Of a DNA stretch of 64,000 nt, positions 42,632 through 52,149 are shown piece after piece. A program made the translations under genes and the position numbers. The stretch spans positions 18,245 through 82,244 of the forward strand of contig CALHOU010000015.1 in the NCBI GenBank assembly GCA_938035945.1, given 5' to 3'. Position 1 is the stretch's first letter, and each line of letters begins with the position of its first letter. The notes under the pieces were generated by a model that saw only the letters and a list, made by a program, of their open reading frames with translations, was not told the DNA's origin and ran no database searches. Origin of the DNA: an uncultured Granulosicoccaceae bacterium (lineage in GTDB: Bacteria; Pseudomonadota; Gammaproteobacteria; Granulosicoccales; Granulosicoccaceae).

Positions 42632-44592
42632 GTACCGCTCCACGCGCCAATATCGCTCACATGCAGCGTTTTTTGGCCTAATAAGAACCCCTGATTTGGA
42701 TTAAACCCAAAGTGCGCCAATACTTCATCTGATAACTCGGTAATGTCCGGGCCATAATTAAAAGCCATGGTTAATTGCCCACGTTGCGCAATCCGTAAGC
42801 CACGACCCAAGTCGATATGTGCAATGCCGGCCTCCTGCAATCGTTCTGTGAAAAGCTTTAACAGCGTTGGCTGCTGTGGGCACGCATTGATGTAATGATA
42901 TTGGCCTTGTCGGTAATGAAAACCCCAGCCATCTTCAAATGCATCTTGCGCTGCATAGTCGGCTTCGATTCGTTCTCGCCAATCCACGATGGCTGCTTTG
43001 TTCTCAGTAGTCATCTGAATCATGGGTGGCAGTGTTTCAACTCGCGTTACTTTTAAATTTAACAGGCGTTGATAAGCACCCGGCGCGAGTTGCTCAGGTA
43101 TAGAGCACTCAGCTGTTTTTGAACCTGTGCGCGGAAACATCACGACCTGTGCTTTGGTAGTTTCAAGCTTATTGCAAAGCGTTATGTTTGATACGGTGCA
43201 ATTGGCTAACACGATCAGTTTATAGTTGTCGAGATTGGCGGCAGTGTTTACAAAATCGACCGCAACACCGAGTTGACGAAGGGCAGAGTAAACACGCTGA
43301 GTGAATACCAATGGGTCGTAGTTCTGTCCATCGGGTTGTTGAATCCTTGCAGCTTGATCACCAACGTAGTCGAATACAATTGCTACAGACGCTTGCTGCA
43401 TGGTGTTGTCGATGTGCGATAGCTGATGTATCTCTTCGGCGAGAATTTTAACCTCAACTGCTGCATCATCTTCACGACCATCGGGTAGGCAAAGGCCTGC
43501 ATGCATTTGCTCTTGCGCAAACGGTGCTTGCCGGTAACGAAAATAGCTCACTACTTCTGCACCATGCGCAAACGCTTCCCATCCCCACAAACGCACCATA
43601 CCCGGTACCGGAGCTGGGTTGTATGGCGCCCAGTTAACCGGCCCTGGTTGTTGTTCCATTAACCACATGCGACCTTTTCCGCACGCGCGATATAAGTCAT
43701 GATGAAACGATGAAGAATCAGGATGGCCAGTACGAAAATAGTTTTTTTGATCTACCGCGTCTGTGCCATCGCGAGTTAAAAAACCAAGTGGGTAGTTATC
43801 CCAGCTGGCCACATCCAGATTGTCTGCAACGTCAAAATGATCAAATTCAACAAAGTTGCCCATAAAGTTATGCACGATGTCGCGACCAGGGGAATGTTCG
43901 CGCAAGATGTCGACCTGCAATTTGTTGAAGGTTTTTATCTGTTCTGTAGAGAAGCGCCAAAACGCGAGACGGTGTGCAGGATTGGACTCCGTCACTGTGC
44001 CCACTGGTAAACCTATCTCTTCAAACGAAGTGTATTCCATGCTCCAAAACACATTACCCCAGGCCATGTTTAAGGCTTCAACACCGTTGTATTGATTACT
44101 ACACCATTGTTGAAAAGCTTGTAGTGCCATCGGTGAATAACTGATACTGGTGCTATGGCAACCGTATTCGTTATCGGTCTGCCATGCACTAATACCTGCG
44201 TGTGCACCAAAACGCTTAGCCAGGGCGGTGACGATGCGTTCGCATTCAATCCGATACGATGCAGATGAAAAGCAGTAGTGTCTGCGCGAACCAAAGTCAC
44301 GAACTTGCCCATGCTCATCCATGGCGAGCATGTCTGGATTATTTCTGATTAACCATGCGGGCGGAGTTGCAGTTGGAGTGCCTAAGATAACTTCGTGACC
44401 CGCTTTGTGTAAGGTGTCGATGGCGCGCTCAAGCCAATCGAACTGATAATTGCCCGGTTCAGGTTCGAGTTTGCTCCATGCAAATTCGCCAATGCGCACC
44501 ATTGAAATACCTAAGTTTTTCATGTGCTGAGCATCAGCTACCCAGCGCGACTCGGGCCAATGTTCTGGGTAGTAGCAAACACCGATCTTCAT
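42628..44592 (-). CDS. GH42 beta-galactosidase
   Basis: Cytoplasmic glycosidase of 654 residues hydrolysing beta-galactosides. The TIM barrel begins GVCYYPEHWPESRWVADAQ and RIGEFAWSKLEPEPG. The acid/base is Glu142 in WQTDNEYGCHS and the nucleophile Glu313 in MWLMEQQPGPVNW. A trimerisation domain (VAIVFDYVGDQAARIQQ) and C-terminal beta domain follow. There is no signal peptide, so the substrate must be imported. It overlaps galT by ATGA. Confidence 0.95.
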   Translation of the reverse strand: MKIGVCYYPEHWPESRWVADAQHMKNLGISMVRIGEFAWSKLEPEPGNYQFDWLERAIDTLHKAGHEVILGTPTATPPAWLIRNNPDMLAMDEHGQVRDFGSRRHYCFSSASYRIECERIVTALAKRFGAHAGISAWQTDNEYGCHSTSISYSPMALQAFQQWCSNQYNGVEALNMAWGNVFWSMEYTSFEEIGLPVGTVTESNPAHRLAFWRFSTEQIKTFNKLQVDILREHSPGRDIVHNFMGNFVEFDHFDVADNLDVASWDNYPLGFLTRDGTDAVDQKNYFRTGHPDSSSFHHDLYRACGKGRMWLMEQQPGPVNWAPYNPAPVPGMVRLWGWEAFAHGAEVVSYFRYRQAPFAQEQMHAGLCLPDGREDDAAVEVKILAEEIHQLSHIDNTMQQASVAIVFDYVGDQAARIQQPDGQNYDPLVFTQRVYSALRQLGVAVDFVNTAANLDNYKLIVLANCTVSNITLCNKLETTKAQVVMFPRTGSKTAECSIPEQLAPGAYQRLLNLKVTRVETLPPMIQMTTENKAAIVDWRERIEADYAAQDAFEDGWGFHYRQGQYHYINACPQQPTLLKLFTERLQEAGIAHIDLGRGLRIAQRGQLTMAFNYGPDITELSDEVLAHFGFNPNQGFLLGQKTLHVSDIGAWSGT

Positions 44593-45617
44593 GCTTGCAC
44601 CTCGACCAACTCGCGCAGTGTTGCTGCCGCGTTTTCTGGCATCATCGGATTAACGATGTTGTTACTGCCGGATTCAAAACCTGCCAAATACTTTAATTTC
44701 TCACTGTCACGCAGCGGTGGGTGGAATGCCAAATGAAAACACCAATGTTCGTTGTCTTTGTGATCATCGCACGGTGCGTTGTGTAGCAAGGTTATATTTG
44801 GAGCAGATCGTTGAAAGAGCGTATCGTAGCGCCGTACTTGTCGTTGATAGCACAAAGCCAGATCTTTCATTTCATCGTGGCTGGCATCGGCTAGAGAGCC
44901 GAGTTTTCGGTTCGGTATAATCCAAGTCTCGTATGAAAATCGGGCGGCGTAGGGAACAATCACAGACCAGTGCTGATTGCGTTCAACGATTAATCTTTCT
45001 TTAACGTGGTCAGAGTGCAGCATGTTTTGTAACAAACTTTCGCCATCATTCTCTCTGGCATACTTCGCTTGTGCATCTCGCATGCGCACAGCTGTGTCGG
45101 TAACAAAATCTGTTGCATAAATTTGACCGTGTGGGTGGAGGTTGGATACACCGATTTCCACACCCTTATTTTCAAAGATCAGAACCTGTGCGATTTCTGG
45201 TATGGCGCTCAAGGTTCTGTATTCATCTTGCCAAAGCTGCACGGCTGCAATGATCTTCTCTTCAGATAATGAGGCAAGCGTGTCATTGTGATTCTCAGAC
45301 CAGCATAAAACTCGACATCGTCCTTGTGCGGCTGCGTAGCTTTGTAAAGGATCGTGTGCGCTATGCTCGGTTGGCGCATCCGCGGACAAAGTTGGAAAGT
45401 CATTATCAAAAGCGTAGGCGCCGGTATAACTAGGGTTTGTGGTTCCCGATGCGCGCGTAACACCTGGGCACAGATAGCACTCAGGGTCGTGTTTCGCTAA
45501 AGTTGACTCATGACCTGTTGCAGTAGCACCCGACCATGGGCGAGCTGCTGTGGTTGCTGAAATAATCACCCATTGTTGTAACAAGGGTTGCCAACGTCGT
45601 TGCCAGTTACCGCTCAT
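44589..45617 (-). CDS. galT: Galactose-1-phosphate uridylyltransferase
   Basis: Leloir-pathway enzyme of 342 residues exchanging UMP between UDP-glucose and galactose-1-phosphate. The active-site motif is SNLHPHGQIYA. Zinc-site CYLCPG and FHLAFHPPLRDSEKLKYLAGFE near the C terminus are also present. It overlaps galK upstream and the GH42 gene downstream by ATGA. No galE is in the window, so UDP-galactose epimerase must be encoded elsewhere. Confidence 0.95.
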   Translation of the reverse strand: MSGNWQRRWQPLLQQWVIISATTAARPWSGATATGHESTLAKHDPECYLCPGVTRASGTTNPSYTGAYAFDNDFPTLSADAPTEHSAHDPLQSYAAAQGRCRVLCWSENHNDTLASLSEEKIIAAVQLWQDEYRTLSAIPEIAQVLIFENKGVEIGVSNLHPHGQIYATDFVTDTAVRMRDAQAKYARENDGESLLQNMLHSDHVKERLIVERNQHWSVIVPYAARFSYETWIIPNRKLGSLADASHDEMKDLALCYQRQVRRYDTLFQRSAPNITLLHNAPCDDHKDNEHWCFHLAFHPPLRDSEKLKYLAGFESGSNNIVNPMMPENAAATLRELVEVQA

Positions 45618-46867
45618 GCGTTGAGTGCCCGAACACCAGCGCCTGGTGCAATTGTATAGAAATCTGCTGTTAACCCGGTTTTTGTCTGATAGATGTCGCC
45701 AACGTTTTTAACAAACTGATTGACGCTGTCTTTGTGTAACAAATTCACGGTACAGCCACCAAAACCGGCACCGGTCAGCCGGCTACCAACCACACCAGGG
45801 TGCGCTCTAGCCGCGGTGACTAAATGGTCCAAGGGTTCACTGGATACATGGAAGCAATCACGCAACGAATCGTGAGATGCGTTCATGAGTCTGCCGAACT
45901 GAATCAGGTCGCCTTGTTCAAGTGCAGGTACAGCGGCATGTACTCGAGCGTTTTCAGATGACACATGTTTGGCTCGAAGGTAGGCAATATTGTCTTGCTC
46001 GAATAAGCCTTTGTGTGCTTCTAAGTCGGCTTCCTGCAGTTCGCCAAGAGCCTTGATCGGCAAGTGTTGTTGCAGTAGTGCCAAAGCCCGCCCGCATTCA
46101 GCCACACGCTCATTGTAGGCTGATTCGTTTAACTCACGTCGCTGATTTGTATTGGCAAGCACAATGGCAAAGTCGTTTAACGCAAGTGGAATCTGCCTGT
46201 GCTCAAGCGTTTCGCAATTTAAAAGAATGGCGTGATTATCTCGTGCCATCGCGACCGCGAATTGGTCCATGATGCCGCATTGCATACCAACAAAATCATT
46301 CTCTGCCGCTTGCGACATCTTTACAAGTTCCATCAACGACAGGCCGCATGCAAAAATCTCGTTGATTGCAAAGGCGGTAACCACCTCAATAGATGCAGAA
46401 GAACTCAAACCAGCACCATTGGGAACATTGCCGGAAAACAAGCAATCAATGCCATCGATATCAAAACCACGCTTAACAAACTGATCGAGTACACCCAGCG
46501 GATAATTAATCCAATTATCGCCATAGGTTTTGTTTATTTGGTCTTTCGATAACTGTGCAAACATGTCGAAATTGGTTGAAGCAAAACGGAATTGATTATC
46601 CCGTGTGCGTCGAATCAACAGTAAGCTGCCGCTGTCGATACCGCACGGGAACGCAAAGCCACCTGTGTAGTCGGTATGATCGCCAATAAGGTTGACACGG
46701 CCGGGTGCGAAAAATTGTTGCACTTTATTGTCAGCCGCCGAACCATCAGCCGCCGAACCATCCGAGGTAAAATCATCCGCCGCACTATTATCCAGCACGC
46801 CGAACTTTTCATTAAAGCGTTCGAGCAAACGCTCGATGTTAAATCCATTGACCAAGGTTTTACTCAT
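45614..46867 (-). CDS. galK: Galactokinase with acidic N-terminal insertion
   Basis: GHMP kinase of 417 residues phosphorylating galactose. Motifs: APGRVNLIGDHTDYTGGFAF, the ATP loop NGAGLSSSASIEV and GAGFGGCTVNLL. Residues ~26-47 form an Asp/Ser/Ala-rich stretch with two direct copies of DGSAAD, encoded by a repeated 15-base unit. Usual galactokinases lack this segment and are ~385 residues long. It overlaps galT and the alpha-galactosidase gene by ATGA. Confidence 0.95.
   Translation of the reverse strand: MSKTLVNGFNIERLLERFNEKFGVLDNSAADDFTSDGSAADGSAADNKVQQFFAPGRVNLIGDHTDYTGGFAFPCGIDSGSLLLIRRTRDNQFRFASTNFDMFAQLSKDQINKTYGDNWINYPLGVLDQFVKRGFDIDGIDCLFSGNVPNGAGLSSSASIEVVTAFAINEIFACGLSLMELVKMSQAAENDFVGMQCGIMDQFAVAMARDNHAILLNCETLEHRQIPLALNDFAIVLANTNQRRELNESAYNERVAECGRALALLQQHLPIKALGELQEADLEAHKGLFEQDNIAYLRAKHVSSENARVHAAVPALEQGDLIQFGRLMNASHDSLRDCFHVSSEPLDHLVTAARAHPGVVGSRLTGAGFGGCTVNLLHKDSVNQFVKNVGDIYQTKTGLTADFYTIAPGAGVRALNA
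46727..46792 (-). repeat. Short tandem repeat in galK
   Basis: The plus strand shows tcagccgccgaacca twice in tandem within a larger gccgcc-rich block. It encodes the SAADDFTSDGSAADGSAAD segment upstream of the GHMP fold. Probable slippage origin; unlikely to affect the active site. Confidence 0.65.
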
Positions 46868-49005
46868 GGATTTGGCTTTTCCGCAGCGCAGTGCACAAGT
46901 AGTGCGGATTGAGGTGGCATAACAGGCAGTGCCAATCCTAGATTCATCAGTAATTCGCCAGTTGTTGTAAATCCACCTTCACACCACGACGGCATGACGC
47001 GGTTGAACGGTTTGAGTTGTTCGATATTACTACTGGCCAAGTTAACACGATAGCGCTTTTGTGCTTCTAGGCCGCGCAACCGTTGTGAGCCTGGTCGGGT
47101 GGTGTTTAAGCTATCGAGCAACAGTATATTGAATAAGGCGTCTTGCCCCGATTGTGCAACCATGCCGTTGGCGAGCAATGCCGTGTTTGATGTTGGCAAT
47201 TGCCAATAAACACTTTCACTAATCCAAGCACGGTGCTGTTTGTACAACTGTGTGTAGTGTGCAAGGGTTTTAATATCGGTCTCATCAAGCACACGCGCAT
47301 CGAGTTCAAATCCGAATTGTCCTTGCATCGCTATAATGGCGCGGGTGTGTAAGTTAGTACTCCGACCAGTTAGATGTGCGTGTAAATGCCCAACGTGTGC
47401 ACCCATAATCTCTGGCGGAAAGAATCGCGCAAAGCCTTGCTGAATAGTACCGCGCGCAATTGGATCGATGTTATCTGAAGTCCACACACGTCCAGTTTGC
47501 GCTAGTACACCAAAGTCGACTCGAGCTCCACCCGATGAGCAGCTTTCAATTTCAAGTGTGGGGTGTGCTTGGTTAAGTCGTTGCATTAACGCATACACCG
47601 CCGGTGGTTGTTTAGCTGCGCGTGGATTCGTGCCGTCGCCGGCTAAAACTAAATCACGATTCATGTCCCACTTGATGTAGTCGATGCTATGTTCCTGCAC
47701 TAATGTGCTTATGCAATTGAACAAATAGTTCGACACATCTTCACGTGCGACATCAAGCACCAGCTGGTGTCTTGCCAGCGGCGTTTCAATGTTCGAGTAG
47801 TGCAATACCCATTCAGGTTTTTCACGATACAAGTCGCTGTTTGGATTTACCATTTCGGGTTCAAACCACAAGCCAAATTGCATGTTGTGCGAGCGTACAT
47901 GTTTGACTAAAGGGCCGAGGCCATTTGGGAAAACGGTTGTATCAACAGTCCAATCGCCTAAGCCGGCTGTGTCGTCGCGTCTTGCTGGAAACCAGCCGTC
48001 ATCTAGAACAAAGCGTTCAGCACCGATTTTTGCTGCTGAGTCGACCAGTGCGCTTAAATCTTTGTCGTTAAGATCGAAATACATCGCCTCCCAACTATTG
48101 GCGTGAATTGGTCGGTGAGTCCGCGTCCACTTGGGTAAAATGTTGCGTCGAGCAAATGCGTGCAGGCGCTGTGTGCAGGTATTTAAACCGCGCCCTTTGG
48201 TTATATAAGCCACAGGGCATTCGTGTGCTGCACCCGGTTCTAATTGCAATTCATTGGGGCTGAGTAGAACGCCGCATTGCAAGTAGCTGTTGCCGTCGCT
48301 CAAACGTTCTATGCGAAAGCTGTAGTTGCCGCTCCATCCAAGGTGCACAAACAGCGCATCGCCACCGTCAACCGATACATCATGGCTTGCGCAAATCAGG
48401 TTTGGGCCGTGTTCGTGACCTGTGCGCCCATGTTGGTTTGAAATGTCAATGCGGCCGGGGCCGATTTCGCGTTGATAACTTTGATTTTCTAAACCCCAGC
48501 GGCCATGTTGGCTAATGCACTGGTTGAAGTGATTTGGTAGCGGTACAGTAGCGCTTGCCAACCAGTCGACGTTGTACTGTGTATTACCGGTATTTTTTAT
48601 ACTGGTGCGGATGCTGGCAACATCAGAGCTTGGGTCCAACGCAATGTGCTGAGTTATTTCAAGTTCATTGTTATTATCGACCAGTAAAATCGTGATGGCG
48701 TTGTCAGATTGCGAAGCTAGTTCGCATGCAAATTGAGTGGCAACTCCGCCGGTTTGACGATGGCCAATCAATGCCGCTGAGCCCATAAATCCGCTGGCGC
48801 TTTGCGGAAACAGGGTCATTGGAGCGCGGGCATCGAGGTTGGCGAACGCATGCGCTTGGTCATCGTGGTGGTTGAGCATGTGCTCATCCACGTCGGATTC
48901 GAGTCGATCACCAAGCCACGCTAAAGAGGGAACTGGGGCTTGGTTGGAAATCAACAGACTCGACGATGAGCCGTCGAGACGAAAAAACGCGGGCATTTTG
49001 GGCAT
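46864..49005 (-). CDS. GH36 alpha-galactosidase
   Basis: Cytoplasmic glycosidase of 713 residues for melibiose/raffinose-type alpha-galactosides. The N-terminal beta-supersandwich (~1-290) precedes the barrel with FVLDDGWFPARRDDTAGLGDW and FGLWFEPEMVNPNSDL. The nucleophile is Asp447 (YIKWDMNRDL) and the acid/base Asp511 (VWTSDNID); the CSSGGARVDFG motif lies between. The gene is first in the operon and overlaps galK by ATGA. Confidence 0.95.
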   Translation of the reverse strand: MPKMPAFFRLDGSSSSLLISNQAPVPSLAWLGDRLESDVDEHMLNHHDDQAHAFANLDARAPMTLFPQSASGFMGSAALIGHRQTGGVATQFACELASQSDNAITILLVDNNNELEITQHIALDPSSDVASIRTSIKNTGNTQYNVDWLASATVPLPNHFNQCISQHGRWGLENQSYQREIGPGRIDISNQHGRTGHEHGPNLICASHDVSVDGGDALFVHLGWSGNYSFRIERLSDGNSYLQCGVLLSPNELQLEPGAAHECPVAYITKGRGLNTCTQRLHAFARRNILPKWTRTHRPIHANSWEAMYFDLNDKDLSALVDSAAKIGAERFVLDDGWFPARRDDTAGLGDWTVDTTVFPNGLGPLVKHVRSHNMQFGLWFEPEMVNPNSDLYREKPEWVLHYSNIETPLARHQLVLDVAREDVSNYLFNCISTLVQEHSIDYIKWDMNRDLVLAGDGTNPRAAKQPPAVYALMQRLNQAHPTLEIESCSSGGARVDFGVLAQTGRVWTSDNIDPIARGTIQQGFARFFPPEIMGAHVGHLHAHLTGRSTNLHTRAIIAMQGQFGFELDARVLDETDIKTLAHYTQLYKQHRAWISESVYWQLPTSNTALLANGMVAQSGQDALFNILLLDSLNTTRPGSQRLRGLEAQKRYRVNLASSNIEQLKPFNRVMPSWCEGGFTTTGELLMNLGLALPVMPPQSALLVHCAAEKPNP

Positions 49006-49041
49006 CCGACTATTGGTGGCCTTAAAGCTTTAAAACCTTCA

Positions 49042-49077
49042 TTTGCACTTCGGTGCAAACAATGGAACAATGTTCCA
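49042..49077. promoter_or_regulatory. Two palindromic operators in the galactosidase/iclR intergenic region
   Basis: TTTGCAC-TTCG-GTGCAAA (49042-49059) has perfect 7-bp arms. TGGAACAATGTTCCA (49063-49077) is perfect with a single central base and matches the general TGGAA-N5-TTCCA shape of IclR-family operators. The second lies on the predicted transcription start of the alpha-galactosidase operon. Binding by the adjacent IclR protein is inferred. Confidence 0.75.
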
Positions 49078-49079
49078 AA

Positions 49080-49109
49080 ATTATAAAAGCAGCAAGCGAT
49101 GGGTGTCAA
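49080..49109 (-). promoter_or_regulatory. Predicted sigma-70 promoter of the galactosidase operon
   Basis: On the minus strand TTGACA (49109-49104) and TATAAT (49085-49080) are separated by 18 bases. Both boxes are consensus. The start would fall near 49073 inside the TGGAACA palindrome. The -35 box lies in the first codons of the divergent iclR-type gene. Confidence 0.75.
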
Positions 49110-49947
49110 TTCAAAAAAACCAGCTTCTTCCGGCAAATCTGAAAAGAGCTCAAACCCGCAGCCACCAAAACGAGCTGCAAGTGGCGTTGTGCGCGCAATT
49201 GGCTTGCTCGATCTGCTGGTTAACGAAGGTCCTTTTCGTTTTGCCGAATTAGAGGAGCGATCAGGCTTACCCAAAGCAACCTTGCACAGAATGTTGAACG
49301 AATTGGTTGATGAACGCTTCGTTATCATGGACGAACGGGCTTTAACTTACGGTGCCGGCTATAGAATTTTAGAAATGGCTAATCGCGTTTGGACGCGATC
49401 AGACATCCGCATGTTAGCGCGTGATCAATTACTCGCACTGAGTGCTTTGAGCGGAGAAACTGTGCAAATCGCTGTTCATGCCGACACCCATGTTGTCGTG
49501 ATCGATCATGTAGAAAGCACTCAAAGTGTGCGCTTGTCGATCAGTGTGGGGAATAAAGCACCGGTCTATTGTTCAGGTACGGGCAAAGTTCTGCTAGCGT
49601 GGTGTGATGCACAACGGCAACAGAGCATAATTTCGAGAATTTCGTTTGCGCGCTTCACACCTAACACGGTAACCAGTTTGCCTGAATTGCGAGAAGATCT
49701 TGCCCGTATCAGTGAACGTGGTTATGCCCTGGATCTAGAAGAAAATTTTGTGGGTACTAACTGTATTGCAGCTCCCATAGTCGATCACGCGGGCCAGGCA
49801 ATTGCCGGTATCAGCATTACGGCACCCACATTTAGAGTCAGTGTTGATGAGCTGGTTGCATGGAAAGAGCCGCTGATTGCAGCGGCAGCAGAAGTGTCAC
49901 GTCGCCTTGCGCCGCGTACGGGTGGCTTGATAGAGTCTGCTCACTAA
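49099..49947 (+). CDS. IclR-family transcriptional regulator
   Basis: The 282-residue regulator has a Ser/Lys/Pro-rich N-terminal tail (~1-28). The wHTH follows (~30-85, VRAIGLLDLLVNEGPFRFAEL with SGLPKATLHRMLNELVDE) and then the IclR effector domain (~100-275, YCSGTGKVLLAWCD; DLEENFVGTNCIAAPIVD). Its divergent position, a perfect IclR-type palindrome on the target promoter, and the following ABC ATPase gene point to control of galactoside genes by a sugar or galactose derivative. The -35 box of the divergent promoter lies within its first codons. Confidence 0.92.
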   Translation: MGVNSKKPASSGKSEKSSNPQPPKRAASGVVRAIGLLDLLVNEGPFRFAELEERSGLPKATLHRMLNELVDERFVIMDERALTYGAGYRILEMANRVWTRSDIRMLARDQLLALSALSGETVQIAVHADTHVVVIDHVESTQSVRLSISVGNKAPVYCSGTGKVLLAWCDAQRQQSIISRISFARFTPNTVTSLPELREDLARISERGYALDLEENFVGTNCIAAPIVDHAGQAIAGISITAPTFRVSVDELVAWKEPLIAAAAEVSRRLAPRTGGLIESAH

Positions 49948-50024
49948 ATAAATTAACTAACGCTTGGCGCAGCAACCAGGCTATTTACTTAACAAAAGCA
50001 AAAAGAATTCGGGCGAGTAACGCA

Positions 50025-51137
50025 ATGGCAAATGTTGAATTGAAAAATGCAGTAAAGCGATTCGGTGATGTCGCTGTCATTCATGGTGTTGATTTAAAGC
50101 TCGATTCGGGCGAGTTTATTGTTTTTGTCGGGCCTTCAGGTTGTGGTAAGTCAACCTTGCTGCGCATGATCGCCGGTTTGGAAGAGCTTAGCGACGGCGA
50201 GGTGCACATTGGTGACAAAGACATGACCGATGTTGCCGCAGTAGATCGCGGTATTGCGATGGTGTTCCAGTCTTACGCGCTTTATCCGCATATGACTGTG
50301 GAACAAAACATGGGTTTTGGACTGCGCATGAACGGCGTTGATAAGAATGTCATTAAAGATAAGGTTATGCATGCTGCAAAAACCCTGCAGCTTGAAGAGC
50401 TACTCGATCGAAAGCCAAAAAACATGTCTGGTGGTCAACGACAGCGTGTAGCGATTGGTCGGGCTATTGTGCGCGACCCGGATGTGTTTTTGTTCGACGA
50501 GCCGTTATCGAATCTGGATGCTGAACTGCGCGTTGAAATGCGTTTACAAATTGCGCGCTTACACAAGCAATTGGGCGCGACTATGATTTACGTTACGCAC
50601 GATCAAGTCGAAGCCATGACCATGGCCGATAAAATCGTGGTATTGCGCTTAGGCAAAGTTGAACAGGTAGGTTCACCGCTTGAGTTATATCATCACCCGC
50701 AGAATTTGTTTGTGGCAGGTTTTATCGGTTCACCCAGAATGAATTTTCTAACTGGCAAGCTGGTGGAAGGCAGCGCAAGTTTTGCCAAGGTTGAGCTCAA
50801 TGATGGAACGCTTGCCACCATTCCGGTCAATGCCGCGAACGGCGTTGCCGGTTCCAATATTACGTTGGGTATTCGACCAGAAGATCTGGGTAACACCCAA
50901 GGCGATTTTGCCGTACCCATGCAAGTCGATGTCGCCGAACGTTTAGGCGGCAGTACATACTTGTATGGTCGTTGCTCGGGGCTTGATAACTTCGTGGTTC
51001 AACGATCGGGTTTAGATCAAACCCAAAGTGGGGAGGCGGTGGATATTTATGTGCAGCAAAACGATTGCCATGTATTTGATGACGCCGGCTTAGCGTTTGA
51101 ACGCGCAACCAGTGCTGGACGTAAGTCGGTTGCCTAA
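50025..51137 (+). CDS. Sugar ABC transporter ATPase (MalK/UgpC/MsmX-like)
   Basis: Cytoplasmic ATPase of 370 residues from ATG 50025; the longer frame to 49860 lies in the iclR gene. Walker A is VGPSGCGKSTLL, the signature MSGGQRQRVAIGRA, Walker B DVFLFDEPLSNLDAE and the switch His VTHDQVEAMTMAD. The C-terminal TOBE/OB domain is that of MalK-type sugar ATPases. It is 77 bases after iclR on the opposite strand from its permease genes, so import and breakdown depend on both transcripts. Confidence 0.92.
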   Translation: MANVELKNAVKRFGDVAVIHGVDLKLDSGEFIVFVGPSGCGKSTLLRMIAGLEELSDGEVHIGDKDMTDVAAVDRGIAMVFQSYALYPHMTVEQNMGFGLRMNGVDKNVIKDKVMHAAKTLQLEELLDRKPKNMSGGQRQRVAIGRAIVRDPDVFLFDEPLSNLDAELRVEMRLQIARLHKQLGATMIYVTHDQVEAMTMADKIVVLRLGKVEQVGSPLELYHHPQNLFVAGFIGSPRMNFLTGKLVEGSASFAKVELNDGTLATIPVNAANGVAGSNITLGIRPEDLGNTQGDFAVPMQVDVAERLGGSTYLYGRCSGLDNFVVQRSGLDQTQSGEAVDIYVQQNDCHVFDDAGLAFERATSAGRKSVA

Positions 51138-51141
51138 GTCG

Positions 51142-51822
51142 CTAGATTTGAGTAATTAGCTCGGGTTTTGCATGCATTTGCAAATGCGGCACGGTGTTGT
51201 AGTCAACCAGGCATACGCCATCGCGATTGAATAATAATGACGTCACTGATGCATTGCGCGTTTGCCAAAGTGCGTGCATGGTTGCTTCAAATTCAAACGC
51301 CAAGGCCTGCTGTAATACAGTCGCAATAATTCCACCGGATGTGAAAAACACCAAGTTGGAATGCTGGCCCGTACTCGCGTCTTGTTCAGCGGTTTCGGCG
51401 ACAACGTTTTGTATCGCATTCCAGCCCTGAACTGAAAAGTCTTGCCAACTTTGTGTTTCATCAGTTGGCGCCGCGTCTCGCCACCGCGCCATGATTTCTA
51501 AGTATTGATCGAAGCGGAGATTATCCCCAGCAGCGCTAGAAAGGCCACCGCCATAGAGTCGGTCGACGGTATCGTGCACATACTCGTTTAAGCCTTCAAC
51601 AACATTGGTTTCTGGTTTGATGTGAAGTCCTTCTAAAGCGAGCTCAGCTGTATGTTGTTGGCGTTGTAATGTGCCATGAAATACCGCGTCGGCGGTAAAC
51701 CCTGATCGTTTCCAGTACTCGCCCAGCAAACGCGCCTGCTCTATACCGACGTCGGAAAGCCGGTCATAGTTATCTGTGCCGGCTGAGGCTTGGCCATGCC
51801 TAACAAGGAAAACGTTCGTCAT
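51142..51822 (-). CDS. Histidine phosphatase family (phosphoglycerate mutase-like) protein
   Basis: The 226-residue protein from ATG 51822 begins MTNVFLVRHGQASAGTDNYDRLSDVG, the RHG catalytic motif with adjoining Arg. A second His lies in FFTSGGIIATVLQQAL-type sequence, which replaces the common SHG by TSGG; an alternative His in VFHGTLQRQQHTAEL is the Arg/His region. The frame extends to 51897 but the family start is clear. Substrate is unknown. It converges with the ABC ATPase gene (4 bases apart). Confidence 0.8.
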   Translation of the reverse strand: MTNVFLVRHGQASAGTDNYDRLSDVGIEQARLLGEYWKRSGFTADAVFHGTLQRQQHTAELALEGLHIKPETNVVEGLNEYVHDTVDRLYGGGLSSAAGDNLRFDQYLEIMARWRDAAPTDETQSWQDFSVQGWNAIQNVVAETAEQDASTGQHSNLVFFTSGGIIATVLQQALAFEFEATMHALWQTRNASVTSLLFNRDGVCLVDYNTVPHLQMHAKPELITQI

Positions 51823-52149
51823 AAAGAAAGTTACCGCAATGGGTTGTGTGTAGGTCATTTTAACTAGCTCTGTCGCAAAATACGTGCAGTGATGCAATTA
51901 AGTTACGAATATTTGGTCTGTGGTGTAGCTCGCATAAGTGATCGCGATTTGAGAGCTGGTACACAAGCATCAGTTTTTGTCGGGCGGTTGTACGCTTATA
52001 TTCAAGTTGGCTTGCGATTCTACCGTTAAGAAGTGAGTAACGTGCCCGAAAGCGGGACGACAAGAAGAAAGACCATGGTGGCGAACACTCTACGATCTGA
52101 CAAATACACAAAGGACGGGACAATATCCTACCCAACTGCTAGTAATGCC

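Noticed and set aside
49860..50024. Upstream extension of the ABC ATPase frame to 49860
   Set aside because: These codons overlap the 3' end of iclR in another frame; the ATG at 50025 gives the natural MANVELKNAVKRFG start.
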